The notes under the pieces are model-generated. The model searched no databases. It worked only from the letters and a program-made list of their open reading frames with translations, and was not told the DNA's origin. A stretch of 64,000 nucleotides of DNA from Edolisoma coerulescens. Lineage: Eukaryota > Chordata > Aves > Passeriformes > Campephagidae. Position 1 is the stretch's first letter. The number at the start of each line of letters is the position of its first letter. Position numbers and translations under genes: made by a program. Location: the NCBI GenBank assembly GCA_013397115.1, contig VWZW01004674.1, positions 774,251-838,250 on the forward strand, read 5' to 3'. Below are positions 55,106-64,000 of this stretch, piece after piece.

Positions 55106-58100
55106 GCGTTAAAATCAATGTAGAAAGAACTGGAGAGGCTATAGAGCTTAAAGATTTATTTGGAAAGCACTAAGATCTCTCAGTGGAAAGCACAAATTCA
55201 TACCCTGCAAACTTGGGGGCATCAGTGTAGTGATGTTGTGAGTCTGTGCTTTTCTTTTGCAGAGACCTTGATGACAATCATCTGAAACCATTCTGCAGCC
55301 ACATACTATTTGTAGTTAAAACTAGAAGATTTTCATATCAATAGGATCAGTGAGCCACATGGTGAAATTAAACAGAAAACGGCTCTTAGCTCTAGATAAC
55401 ACCTAAAGTATCTGAACGGCTTTTTCATTACTGGATAACGAGACAGTAATGATGAGACTGTTTTTAGCAATTAGAGGTTATACCCTGTTATCTTTGTCCT
55501 TTGGAAGTCTGCACTGCTCACACTGTGTTATTTCCAAATTATTGTTTGGCCCAAGCCAGTAGTCACTGCTGACAGAGCTGAGCACTGTAAGCTTCTTGCC
55601 GTAACTGCAGCCCAGCACAGGAATGGCTACTGCACTTTGGAATTTGCTTATGCCAAACTGTGGAGGTTGTGCCAGATGTGGCTCTTTGTCTCCAGCAGCC
55701 CATTCTCAGGTGAGCTGGGTTTGGCTGGGCTTGAGTTTGTTTTCTTCAGAGCAGCTAGAGTGGGGCTGTGGTTTGGATTTGTGCTGGAAACTGTTGATAG
55801 CACGGGGATGTTTCATTAGTGCGGAGCAGGGCATGCATGGAGACAAGGCCTCTTCTGCCTCTCACAGCGTGAGGAGTCCGGGGGTGCACGTGGAGCTGGG
55901 AGGGGGCTCAGCCAGGATAGCTGACTAAAACTGACCCAAGGGATCTCACATGCCATAGGGTGTCATGCTCAGCAGGTAGAGATGGGGGAAGAAGGCGAGA
56001 AGGAGGGAGAAGTTCAGAGTGATGGTGTTTGTCTTCCCAAGTCACTATTATCCCAGCTTTCTTGGGGAGGGCTGACCACCAGGCTGCCCATGGGAAGTGG
56101 TGAATGAATTCCTTGTTTTGCTTTGCTCGTATTCCCAGCTCTTGCTTTAACCCATTACGCTGTCTGTATCTCAGCCCCCGAGTTTCCTCACTTTCTGATT
56201 CTCTCAGGGGGAGTGAGGAGCGGCTCTGTGGGGCCGAGCTCCCAGCTGGGGTTAAACTGCAGCATGGGCAGTGAGGGGGAAAGAATTCTCTCAAATGCTA
56301 CTGTTGCTCATTACCCAGATTCACTGTAGGATATCGATTCCATTGAGGCTTTTAATAATTATCATAAAGGGTGTCATAAAAACGAGTCTTTGCCCTTTCC
56401 CTGCTTACAAGATTTCCTTCCTGCCTCTGTGGCTGTGGGGCAGTTCTGGTCTCGCTGAGGGCCACGTCTGCTGCTGGCACCAGTCTCAAATGAATCTGTC
56501 AGCTGGAGAGCTGAGAAATCTGCCTCCTGGATACAACTCCATGAAAAACTCACAATGAGGAAGATTGCTGAGGCCTAAAGAATGGGGAGGGGGCTTTTCT
56601 GTTTCAAATACTTTCCAGCAACAATTACTATTTGTTACCTTTCTTCTTAATAAACATACTCAATGGTTTGTGTCAATAGTGTTATAAATCAAGAAATTCA
56701 GAACACTTTTATCAGACTTTAGTAATTAAAAATATTGTTGGGATGTATTTTTGTAGAGGAAACATTTAAAAATAAACTTTCAGCTGTACACCTCATTTCA
56801 AAAGTTAATTCAGAGTGTTTTAATCACAGAAAGCTTTTACATTTACCCATTTATAGAGATTGTAATTAGTGAACAGTAATGTGGGGGTTATTTTAGTAAA
56901 AGTGTTTGATATAGTCTTTTTATATACACTTCAGTAAGATGTCATAGTGTTTTGTTCTTTTGATCTCTGCTAAGAATTAGGACTGCAACCTTATGACTAA
57001 AACTTGGTCAGGTGAGGTACCCTGGCTTTCATGCTGTCACTCAACAAATATAAGAAAGTTTAAAGCACAATAAAAAAGGCAACATGAAAAGGCAGGGGAC
57101 GTTTAGAAATCAAGTGGCTGGGTGTACGAGGTGTTTAATGGCACTTCTGGCACATACCTCAGATAGTTACTGGGTACTTTGACCTGCACTGTGGAGGACA
57201 AAGTTTAGGTTTATACTTTAACGAGGCTCTTCTCGTAGGACTTTTGATATCCTCAGCAACAGCAGATGTTTGTGCACAGCAGGCCTCCCTGCCTGGCCTT
57301 TGGGAAGGGGTGTTGGATGCAGTCTGGCCCTTCCAAGGGGAGGGGACTGGGGCTCACTGCCCCGTGCTCTCTGCTCCCTGTAGTCCATAGCGAAAGGCCC
57401 TCAGGCTGGGGGTGAAAGCCTGTGAGACAGCCAGAAGTGACACGGGCTTAGAACAGGTTCATGACAATTTAAATAGTTAAAAGCTCCATTTTGGCCTTAG
57501 AATAAGCACGGTAGTGGGAAGCCTTGGCTAGATCAGCCCTGATTAGTCATGTGTGTGTCAAGTTCATGTGTCAGCTGAGGCGCAGAGCACGAGGCTGCTG
57601 GGTCTTCAACACATCCTGTGCAGAGCAAGTGGAGTTTCCCTAACTTTCTTTAGGGAGCTTTCACCATGAAGCTGAATGGCCCTGGAAAGAACCTCCAACA
57701 TGTGAGAATGGCAACTGCTGTCCCCAATCCTGGCTGCTCTCAGTAAGATGCAGCAGCTAAATGGAAAGGCTGGGGCCAGCCTGTGAAGCAGCAAGGAAGG
57801 TACTGACACAAGGCAAACCTCAAGTTGCTGTGCTCGGTGCTTTTTGGAGTGGGTTTATCTGGCTTCCAGAAAAGAGTGAGATGATGTGAAGATCAGAGTC
57901 AGAGACTGCATCAGGTCTCATGATGCAAAACAAAACTTGGGAACTGTTCACAAGTACGGCAGAGTATTTCCTTCTCAGATTAAATAACCAGATGGATGGG
58001 CACTATATCTGGAAATCCATTAGCTGCATCGAAAAAGTTATGTAAAACATTAGCATAAATTCTCACTAGCTTTTTCTGAGTGTATAGAATGATACCATGT

Positions 58101-58854
58101 TTAAGCTAATCCTTACCATCCCTGCCAATCTTGTAATTTCCCTCTAGCTAAGAATAACAGTACTGCTGAATCCAGAGGAAAGCTCTGGAGCTGCAGCCTG
58201 CAGTCTCCTTTCCCAGCTGATAGCGGGACTCCTACATGCTGCTTCTCATGCTCAGGATTTTCCCCCTTAGTCCCCACCACTGCCCCCCAGTTTAGATGTT
58301 ATCTTGAGGTCTCTGTGGCTGAGAGGTGGTACAGCACCAGGACACATTTGGGCGCAGGAAGGAGCCTATGAGCTTTCCACAAAAACAGTGAATCGGGCTT
58401 GTATTCAGACATGGAATAAGGAATTTCCTACAGCTCTTCTGGTCTCACACTTACAGGTTTGGCCAGCTGCTTCCAAAAGGAAGCATCTATATAGAGAGAC
58501 ACTTCTCCCCAAAATTCTTGTTTCTCAAAATCAAGGATAAGGGTTCATTACCTCTGCTTTTACCTTTTTTCCCTGAGGATGAGGGTCTGCCGAGTCACTT
58601 TATTAATACTGTGCCTCGTTTGGAAATTACATGGGCTCTAAAAATTTCATTTTTAAGTTATGCTTCCTGTAAGAAATGGCACTCATGCAGAAAGCTCACA
58701 CCCTGGCAGACACCCATGGCACCAAATGGTGTCACTGGCCTTGTCGCAAAACTACCAACAAGCCACACCTTACATCAAACTAAGATGTGTCCAGAACAGG
58801 GTGTTTAGAGGGGTATTTTGTTGTTGCAAAAAGATTGGGAAGTTTTTTGGGCCA
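55106..58854. other. Intergenic, no gene recognised
   Basis: Between the PRKDC 3' end and a CR1 copy. Only short, codon-biased-looking chance ORFs on both strands and no splice-linked family match. An AT-rich stretch at about 56630-57080 contrasts with GC-richer flanks. No tRNA or other RNA gene was seen. Confidence 0.6.
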
Positions 58855-59325
58855 CAGAGATGGTCAGAAAGCTGAAGATCCTCTCCAGTGAAGGCAGGCT
58901 GAGAGGTTGTTCAGCCTGGGGAAGATAAGATTCTAGGGAGACCCTATTGGGGCCTTTCAGTACCTAAAGGGTGCTTGTAGGAAAGTTGGAGAGGGACTTT
59001 TTATCAAGGTCTGTAGTGACAGGACAAGGAGGAATGGTTTTAAACTGCAAGTGGGTAGGTTTAGATTAGATATTAGGAGGAAATTTTTCACGGTAAAAGT
59101 GATGAGACACAGGACCAGAAAAGGCATGGATGGCCCATCACTGGAAGTGTTCAAGGCCAGGTTGGATGGGGCTTTGAGCAACCTGGTCTGGTTGGGTCTA
59201 GTGGAACTTGTCCTGGCCCGTGGCAGGAGGGTTTAAACTAGATGATATTTAAGGTCCCTTCCAAACCAAACCAAACCAAACCAAACCAAACCAAACCAAA
59301 CCAAACCAAACCAAACCATTCTGAT
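58855..59325 (+). mobile_element. CR1 LINE 3' fragment with expanded tail
   Basis: Plus-strand CR1 order: GTGAAGGCAGGCTGAGAGG, TTCAGCCTGGGGAAGA, GGAGAGGGACTTTTTATCAA, GGTTTAGATTAGATATTAGG, CACTGGAAGTGTTCAAGGCC, GGTTGGATGGGGCTTTGAGC and TTTAAGGTCCCTTCC, running into a (CCAAA)11 array and a CCATTCTGAT end that stands for the usual CCATTCTATG tail. Lies in the PRKDC-CEBPD intergenic space. Confidence 0.92.
59261..59315 (+). repeat. (CCAAA)11 microsatellite
   Basis: Eleven perfect CCAAA units inside the 3' end of a CR1 copy, where CR1 normally has a single CCAACCCAAACC-like stretch. Confidence 0.97.
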
Positions 59326-62300
59326 AACATGAAGGAGTAGCCATAAGGGACTGGAAAAGTTTTGGTTACAGCTGCCACATTATTTACAGGGTGAGTTCTT
59401 TCTTTGCCTTTTTGATGGGATATAAGAGGGTAACATTGACTCTACTTGTCCATTACACTCACAGTAAATTATACCACACAAGATTTCATTTGATTAGGCA
59501 GAAGATGTAGCTGTCAATTTGATCACATGAATGGCAATTAATGCAAAACCTGTATTAGGAAAAAGTTCAGAGTATCCACCAAAGAGTGTGAGAAAACAAG
59601 GAGCACAGGTTCTCAGGCATTTTGCTGCAGTAGCACTTGGCCTTTTGGGAGCCTGGGTACACGGATGATCTTATTCAGCAGCTCAGCAGCCACAGGTGCA
59701 GCTGGACAAACCCAGCCCGGGCTGACACCGCCAGGGCTTAAATGCCTGCAGGGAGACAAAACACAGAGCTTCAACTAAATGAGCTAAAAGGAAAAATCCT
59801 GTCAATTACCATCAAATTCTTCAGCTGCTAAGAGTAGGGAGGCCACAGGCAGGATCAGTGCAGTGATGTACGAGTACAGTACAAGTGACAAGCTTCAGGA
59901 CAAGTGACAGTGCTTCAGGACAAGGGAGAGGCAGGAGCCCTGGCAGAGGTGGGAGGAGCAGGCAGCGAGGGACCGTCCAGCAGTCACTGTGCTGGCTGAC
60001 AAGAGCCAACACCAACCTCAGCTAGGTACTGTCCCTCCCTAGGAGTATGCAGGCAGGTTTTTTGACTCTCCCCAGACAACTTGTACCTCCTCCTTTAGGT
60101 GTCCCATTTCCTGGTCAGCCCCCACGTGCCATTGCTGGCTTCCAGCTGATGAATGAAAGGATACTTGAGCTCCTGCTGCTTCTTGCAGGGAGGAGAAATG
60201 CAGCAAACCAGTCCTCCATCTTTTTCCCCCTTGTCAGCTTGGTCTTCACCCATGAGTCCTCCAGGACCTGATGTCCTGCTGGTGCTGTCTCAAGACCATA
60301 ACATCAAGAGCAGAGAAGTGCTCCCTGGGCTTCCCAGGACCAGCACAGCCTTGCCAAGCTCCTAGTCCCACTATCCCAAAAAGTCCTGCATGCCTTGCTG
60401 GGTTGCTGGAGGTGAGCATGCTGAGGCATTACCCTGTTTCCTTACCTTCCCTGAGTGGCCTGTCCCCTATTTATGAGGAAAAATTGGTCAGAAATACAAC
60501 GCGATTTAACTGCCATCCCTGAAGGGCTCAGGGTCCTGATGTTTCTCTGAGATTCACAGCCAGCAGTCCAGAGTAAGTTAAAGTTTTGTCTTTTTTCTGC
60601 TTCTTATAGAAAGGTTTCTTGTCCTTTCTTGCCAGGTTTAAATACTTTCCTTGATTTGGAGCATGAACCTCAAGCAAGTTTTAAAGAATTTATTCTGAAA
60701 TTCAGATGATCACCTGCTTCTTCTGCTGTTTAAAATGACTGGATCCCAGAGACAAGCTGTGACTTGGCGGGTCAGGTACTCAGCAGGACAGATGAGGGAA
60801 ATCAAGGGCTTGTCTGTACTTTACTGCTCATGAAATTACATATGCAGATGGGAACAGATTCAGCTGCTGAGATGCCAGACAAATCCACCCCAGGAAACAG
60901 CAGAGCATGGAAGTCGTCCTGCCTTCAGTGCACTGCTTTGGTAAGAGCCAAGTATCACCTGCTCACGTGCTCCCGGATGCTTTGCTGCAGGTGTCGTAGC
61001 ACCCCAGGGCTTCTCACCCTGCATGGCAGGTAGGAGAACCCCCTCAAACATTCCCCCAAAACCACACATCCCAGGCTCAGCAACAAACACAACCAACTCA
61101 CCTTCCAGGGGGTGGATCCTGCCGCTTGGGTTTGGGGGACAGGCATTGAGAGGTCTGACCGTGAGTTCTGAACATATTTCCAGGTCCCGAAGACCCTGCA
61201 GGCAATGCTGCACCCGCCGTGGTGGGGCTTAGCTGTGACACAGATGGCTTATATCGAGGTTTACACAGCGGTTCTATGCCTTTTACTGAGGGATTTTGAG
61301 AATCTAATTGCCAGGAGGCAAGGTGCCCAGCGGGGGTCGGGTGACCTGGCTGGGAATTGTGTGTCTTTTTTGGAGTAACACATGATGGGCATTGAATAGG
61401 CATGTTCAGACTGGTGCAGTGGCATGCCAGCACTGGCTGACCTTTTGGGGTAAGGACTTCGGTGAGCTGGAAGTGTAACACAGTTCTGCATGCAAACAAT
61501 TAAATGAGTGCTTTCCAAGAAAAATCATAATTTTATGACTACAATGGATGAGATCTAACCCATTCCAGCGGAGACAGGGGAGAGACAGCAGATATCAGAC
61601 TGCCTCTCGTTCCTGAACCACCTTCCCATGCCTCATGCACACACTCCTCTACACTTCATGCAAAGAAAAAGGGTCCAGGAACACCACGTTCCCTGCTGGA
61701 CAGCCAGGCCAGGGGCAGGTGGCAAAAGTGTTGTGCAATATGAACAGACCCCAGTGCTAGAAGGCAAAAAATAACATGTAAAAAGAGTTTGGGGGATATT
61801 ATTTCTTTGACAATGTGGAAAAAAGAAAAGCAACCATTTCTTGTGTCACTGTCAAGTTCAGTGGTTAATGCTGGTGTAGATAGAGGTTGTGTGGTCAATC
61901 CTCTGATAAGAAAGGAAATCAAATTTATTTAAACATAATACATCTGGCAGAGCCAGAGTTAAAAGCAAAGCCTCTCCAAGCGAAACCATACCTGCCAGCT
62001 GTAAAACCTCACCTACCAGGCACTGCACACTTCCCCTGATCCCACAAGCCTTCCCACGAGGAGTTCACATCCAAAGGGAGAGCATGTACCAGTCTTGTTC
62101 CCAGCTACTTATGTTAAAACACACACCCCTGTGATAAACAGCTGCGGTCCTGCAACAGCTGCGGTGGCGGCAGATGGAGCCCTGCCCGGAGAGGGGCAGC
62201 AGGCCCGGCATGACCGGCACGTACCCACGGTCCCCAGAAAGCCACCGCCGGGCGAGGGGCACCGCGCTCCGCAGGGCACCGCTCCAGGCCAGCAGCGTCA

Positions 62301-62689
62301 GCTGAGCGCTGGGCTGGAAAGCCAGCGCCTGGGATAGTACTATCTTAAATATAGAAGGGTCTTCTGGAAGATAAATAAATAAGTAAATATTTTTAAGAAG
62401 TAAATTTAAGGGCGTTTTGTTGTGTGTTTCTTTAGTAATTCAGTCAGTGGAGTTCCTGGGGGAGAAGCCAGGGTTTTAGAAACTCTTATATAACTAGAAA
62501 ACTTATCTTTTAGCTGAAAGTTCAGCTATTTTCAGTTCTCTGATACTTGCCAATTTAATAGTAGTAGTTGTGGGATGCAAGGGGGGCGGGGGTCGACAAC
62601 AAGCATAATTACTTAATGTAAGGTTTTAAGAGGCATAACTTCGTGAAGACAGCATGAGGCAGCTAAAGATGCCTCAGAGACCCCTTTCC
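59326..62689. other. Intergenic, no gene recognised
   Basis: Sequence upstream of the CEBPD CpG island. It has short chance ORFs only. A compact GC-rich patch at about 62140-62335 is followed by AT-rich sequence (62336-62580). No recognised repeat or RNA gene. Confidence 0.6.
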
Positions 62690-63237
62690 CACCGGGGTGT
62701 CCTGCCAGAAGAAATCCAAGCGGCTGCCCTGTCCCCGGAGCGGGAGGTTTCTCGGGTGAAGCTGCCCGTGCCCCAGCGAAGGGAGATGAGCCTCGGGAGG
62801 GCGCTCGGGTGATGCACAGAGACACGCGTGGGGCAGGCAGCATCTTCCCCGTATCGCTCCATCCGAGGCGCCGCTGGGGAAGCGCGTGGGGGGGATGCAG
62901 CGTGGTGCTGGTGGCGGCGGCGGGGTAAAACCAGCTTTTTCAGCCAGCTTTTCCGCTGGCCCGACTGGAAAAGGGAAAAGTAACGCTCAGGCGCGGGAAC
63001 GGGGTGCCAGTACCGGCGTCGGGACAGCGCTCCCCGGGGACGGGACGGTGCGGGGAGGGCAGCAGGCGCCCGAAAGGCACCCGCACCGTCCCGTGCCCGT
63101 GGCGGGGGCACCTCGGACCGCGGCCACCCTCGGCCGGGAGGTGGCAGCTCGCTGCGGCGGCAGGCCTGCCTCCGCGGCCGCGCACCCCACCCGCTCCCGC
63201 CCCCGGGTCCCCGGGGGTGCCGGGAACAGTCGTTCCC

Positions 63238-63275
63238 CGTCATTGGGGCAGGAGGCGGGGCCCGCGCCGTATAAG
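63238..63275 (+). promoter_or_regulatory. CEBPD core promoter (CRE half/CCAAT, GC box, TATA)
   Basis: A CGTCA half-CRE (63238-63242) overlaps an inverted CCAAT box ATTGG (63242-63246), followed by GC box GGCGGGG (63254-63260) and TATAAG (63270-63275). Transcription should start near 63300. A TGCCGGGAA at 63218-63226 resembles but does not match a STAT site (TTCNNNGAA); mammalian CEBPD is known to be STAT3-, CREB- and Sp1-responsive. Confidence 0.7.
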
Positions 63276-63299
63276 AAGGGACCGAGCGGGCGTTTCACT

Positions 63300-63588
63300 C
63301 CCAGGTCCTGAGACGCCTTGTCCCATCCCCGCCTCCTACCGCTGCTCACGGCGTGACCCGAGCCCGGATCGGCCCCCTCGGGGAGGCGACGGCGGGGCTA
63401 CAGCGGCAGCGCCGGTGTCACCGAGCAGTAGCAGTGCCAGCGGTGCGAGCAGCGGCAGCAGCAGCAGCAGCCCCGCTCCCACCTGCCCGTGACAGAGGCT
63501 GGAGCTGCGACCGTCGCGGAGCGGCGTTTGGTGCCCGCGCTCCGGAGCCCCCGCGCCGCGGCCGTGCGGCGCCGCGTCCCGCTCGCCC
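63300..63588 (+). other. CEBPD: CEBPD 5' UTR (start inferred)
   Basis: About 290 bases between the predicted start site and the ATG, GC-rich, with no upstream ATG that I can find and a short GCA run at 63455-63470. The 5' boundary is inferred from the TATA position. Confidence 0.55.
63455..63470 (+). repeat. (GCA)5 repeat in the CEBPD 5' UTR
   Basis: Five GCA units and one extra G in the predicted leader; not translated in the CEBPD frame. Confidence 0.85.
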
Positions 63589-64000
63589 ATGAGCGCCGCC
63601 GCTCTCTACAGCCTGGACTCCCCGGCATGCTATAAGAGCTGGTGCCTGGAGCCCGCCAACTTCTACGACGCCAAGGTGGGCAGCGGCGGCGGGCCGGGCC
63701 CCGCCTGCAAGCCGGGGACCCGCGGCGGCTGCGGGATGAGCGGCGAGGAGGCGGGGGGCGGCCTGGGGGGCAGCGGCACCAACCTGGCGGAGCTGAGCGC
63801 CGCCGCCCCGGCCATGTACGAGGACGAGAGCGCCATCGACTTCAGCTCCTACATTGACTCCATGTCTGCCGTGCCCAACCTGGAGCTCTGCAACGACGAG
63901 CTCTTCGCCGACCTCTTCAACAGCAACCACAAGCCCGAGCGGGGCGGGGAATACGTCGAGTACTTGCCACCGGGCGGCGGCGCCGGCCGCGACCCCGCCA
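63589..64000 (+). CDS. CEBPD: CCAAT/enhancer-binding protein delta, N-terminal part, cut by window end
   Basis: C/EBP-delta is an inducible nuclear bZIP transcription factor of acute-phase, adipogenic and growth-arrest programmes. It binds CCAAT-type sites as homo- or heterodimers. The 137 complete codons start MSAAALYSLDSP, matching the human MSAALFSLDGP start, which fixes this ATG although it has C at -3 (a weak Kozak context). The transactivation core AMYEDESAIDFSSYIDSM and LELCNDELFADLFNSNHK (residues 75-115) is nearly identical to human. Residues 12-74 hold a Cys- and Gly-rich stretch unlike human. The gene is intronless in vertebrates and no splice site is needed here. The bZIP domain and stop codon lie beyond 64000. 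It follows PRKDC on the same strand, as in mammals. Confidence 0.97.
   Translation, partial: MSAAALYSLDSPACYKSWCLEPANFYDAKVGSGGGPGPACKPGTRGGCGMSGEEAGGGLGGSGTNLAELSAAAPAMYEDESAIDFSSYIDSMSAVPNLELCNDELFADLFNSNHKPERGGEYVEYLPPGGGAGRDPA

Larger units (their letters stand above)
62690..64000. promoter_or_regulatory. CpG island over CEBPD promoter and gene
   Basis: From about 62690 the sequence becomes strongly GC- and CpG-rich, in contrast to the AT-rich 62340-62580, and stays so through the promoter, 5' UTR and coding region. Long minus-strand ORFs here are products of base composition. Confidence 0.8.

Noticed and set aside
62674..63243. 189-codon minus-strand open frame upstream of CEBPD
   Set aside because: Arg/Pro/Gly-rich translation typical of CpG-island sequence with few stop codons; overlaps the promoter; no domain.
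63418..63930. 170-codon minus-strand open frame antisense to CEBPD
   Set aside because: Shadow of the GC-rich CEBPD coding strand; the plus frame has clear C/EBP-delta identity.
1..64000. CRISPR arrays, operons, phage or other prokaryotic systems
   Set aside because: Intron-exon structure, CR1 elements and vertebrate genes throughout; no spaced direct repeats.

Overview
The window is vertebrate nuclear DNA, almost certainly from a bird. The evidence is several CR1 LINE copies with the avian-type 3' tail (ATTCTATG-like repeats, with a GATCATCT...CCAACC stretch on the opposite strand), compact introns (83 bp to 3.3 kb), and the PRKDC-CEBPD gene order known from tetrapods. The species cannot be named from the sequence alone.

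Positions 1-54861, + strand, hold the 3' two thirds of PRKDC, which encodes DNA-PKcs, the kinase of non-homologous end joining. I resolve 55 coding exons (called w1-w55 here) with continuous reading phase. They encode 2,852 C-terminal residues, equivalent to about human residue 1,280 to the C-terminal WEPWM. If intron positions are conserved, these are human exons 32-86. In order they encode the circular-cradle HEAT repeats (w1-w30), the phosphorylation clusters (w15 and w27), a caspase-type DEVD site (w28), the FAT domain (about w32-w43), the PI3K-like kinase (about w48-w54) and the PRD/FATC tail (w55). All introns are GT-AG except one, 14567-14766, which is best read as GC-AG.

The introns contain one solo LTR with a perfect 6-bp target duplication (823-1195), one old CR1/L3-type LINE relic and five CR1 3'-end fragments. 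One of these CR1 fragments ends 30 bp before exon w30. A (TGT)7 repeat takes the place of the polypyrimidine tract before exon w38.

After the PRKDC stop come a short 3' UTR with several poly(A) signals and about 8 kb of intergenic DNA without a recognisable gene. This stretch includes a CR1 copy whose tail has grown into a (CCAAA)11 microsatellite. From about 62.7 kb to the end is a CpG island with a CCAAT/GC/TATA promoter. It leads into the intronless CEBPD gene (C/EBP-delta), cut by the window end after 137 codons, before its bZIP domain.

The two genes lie in tandem on the same strand. One encodes a DNA double-strand-break repair kinase and the other an inducible transcription factor. Nothing in the sequence links them functionally beyond their conserved neighbourhood. 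I found no new biological system. The points worth a second look are splice-site oddities, transposon-exon proximity and conservation of regulatory sites in DNA-PKcs.
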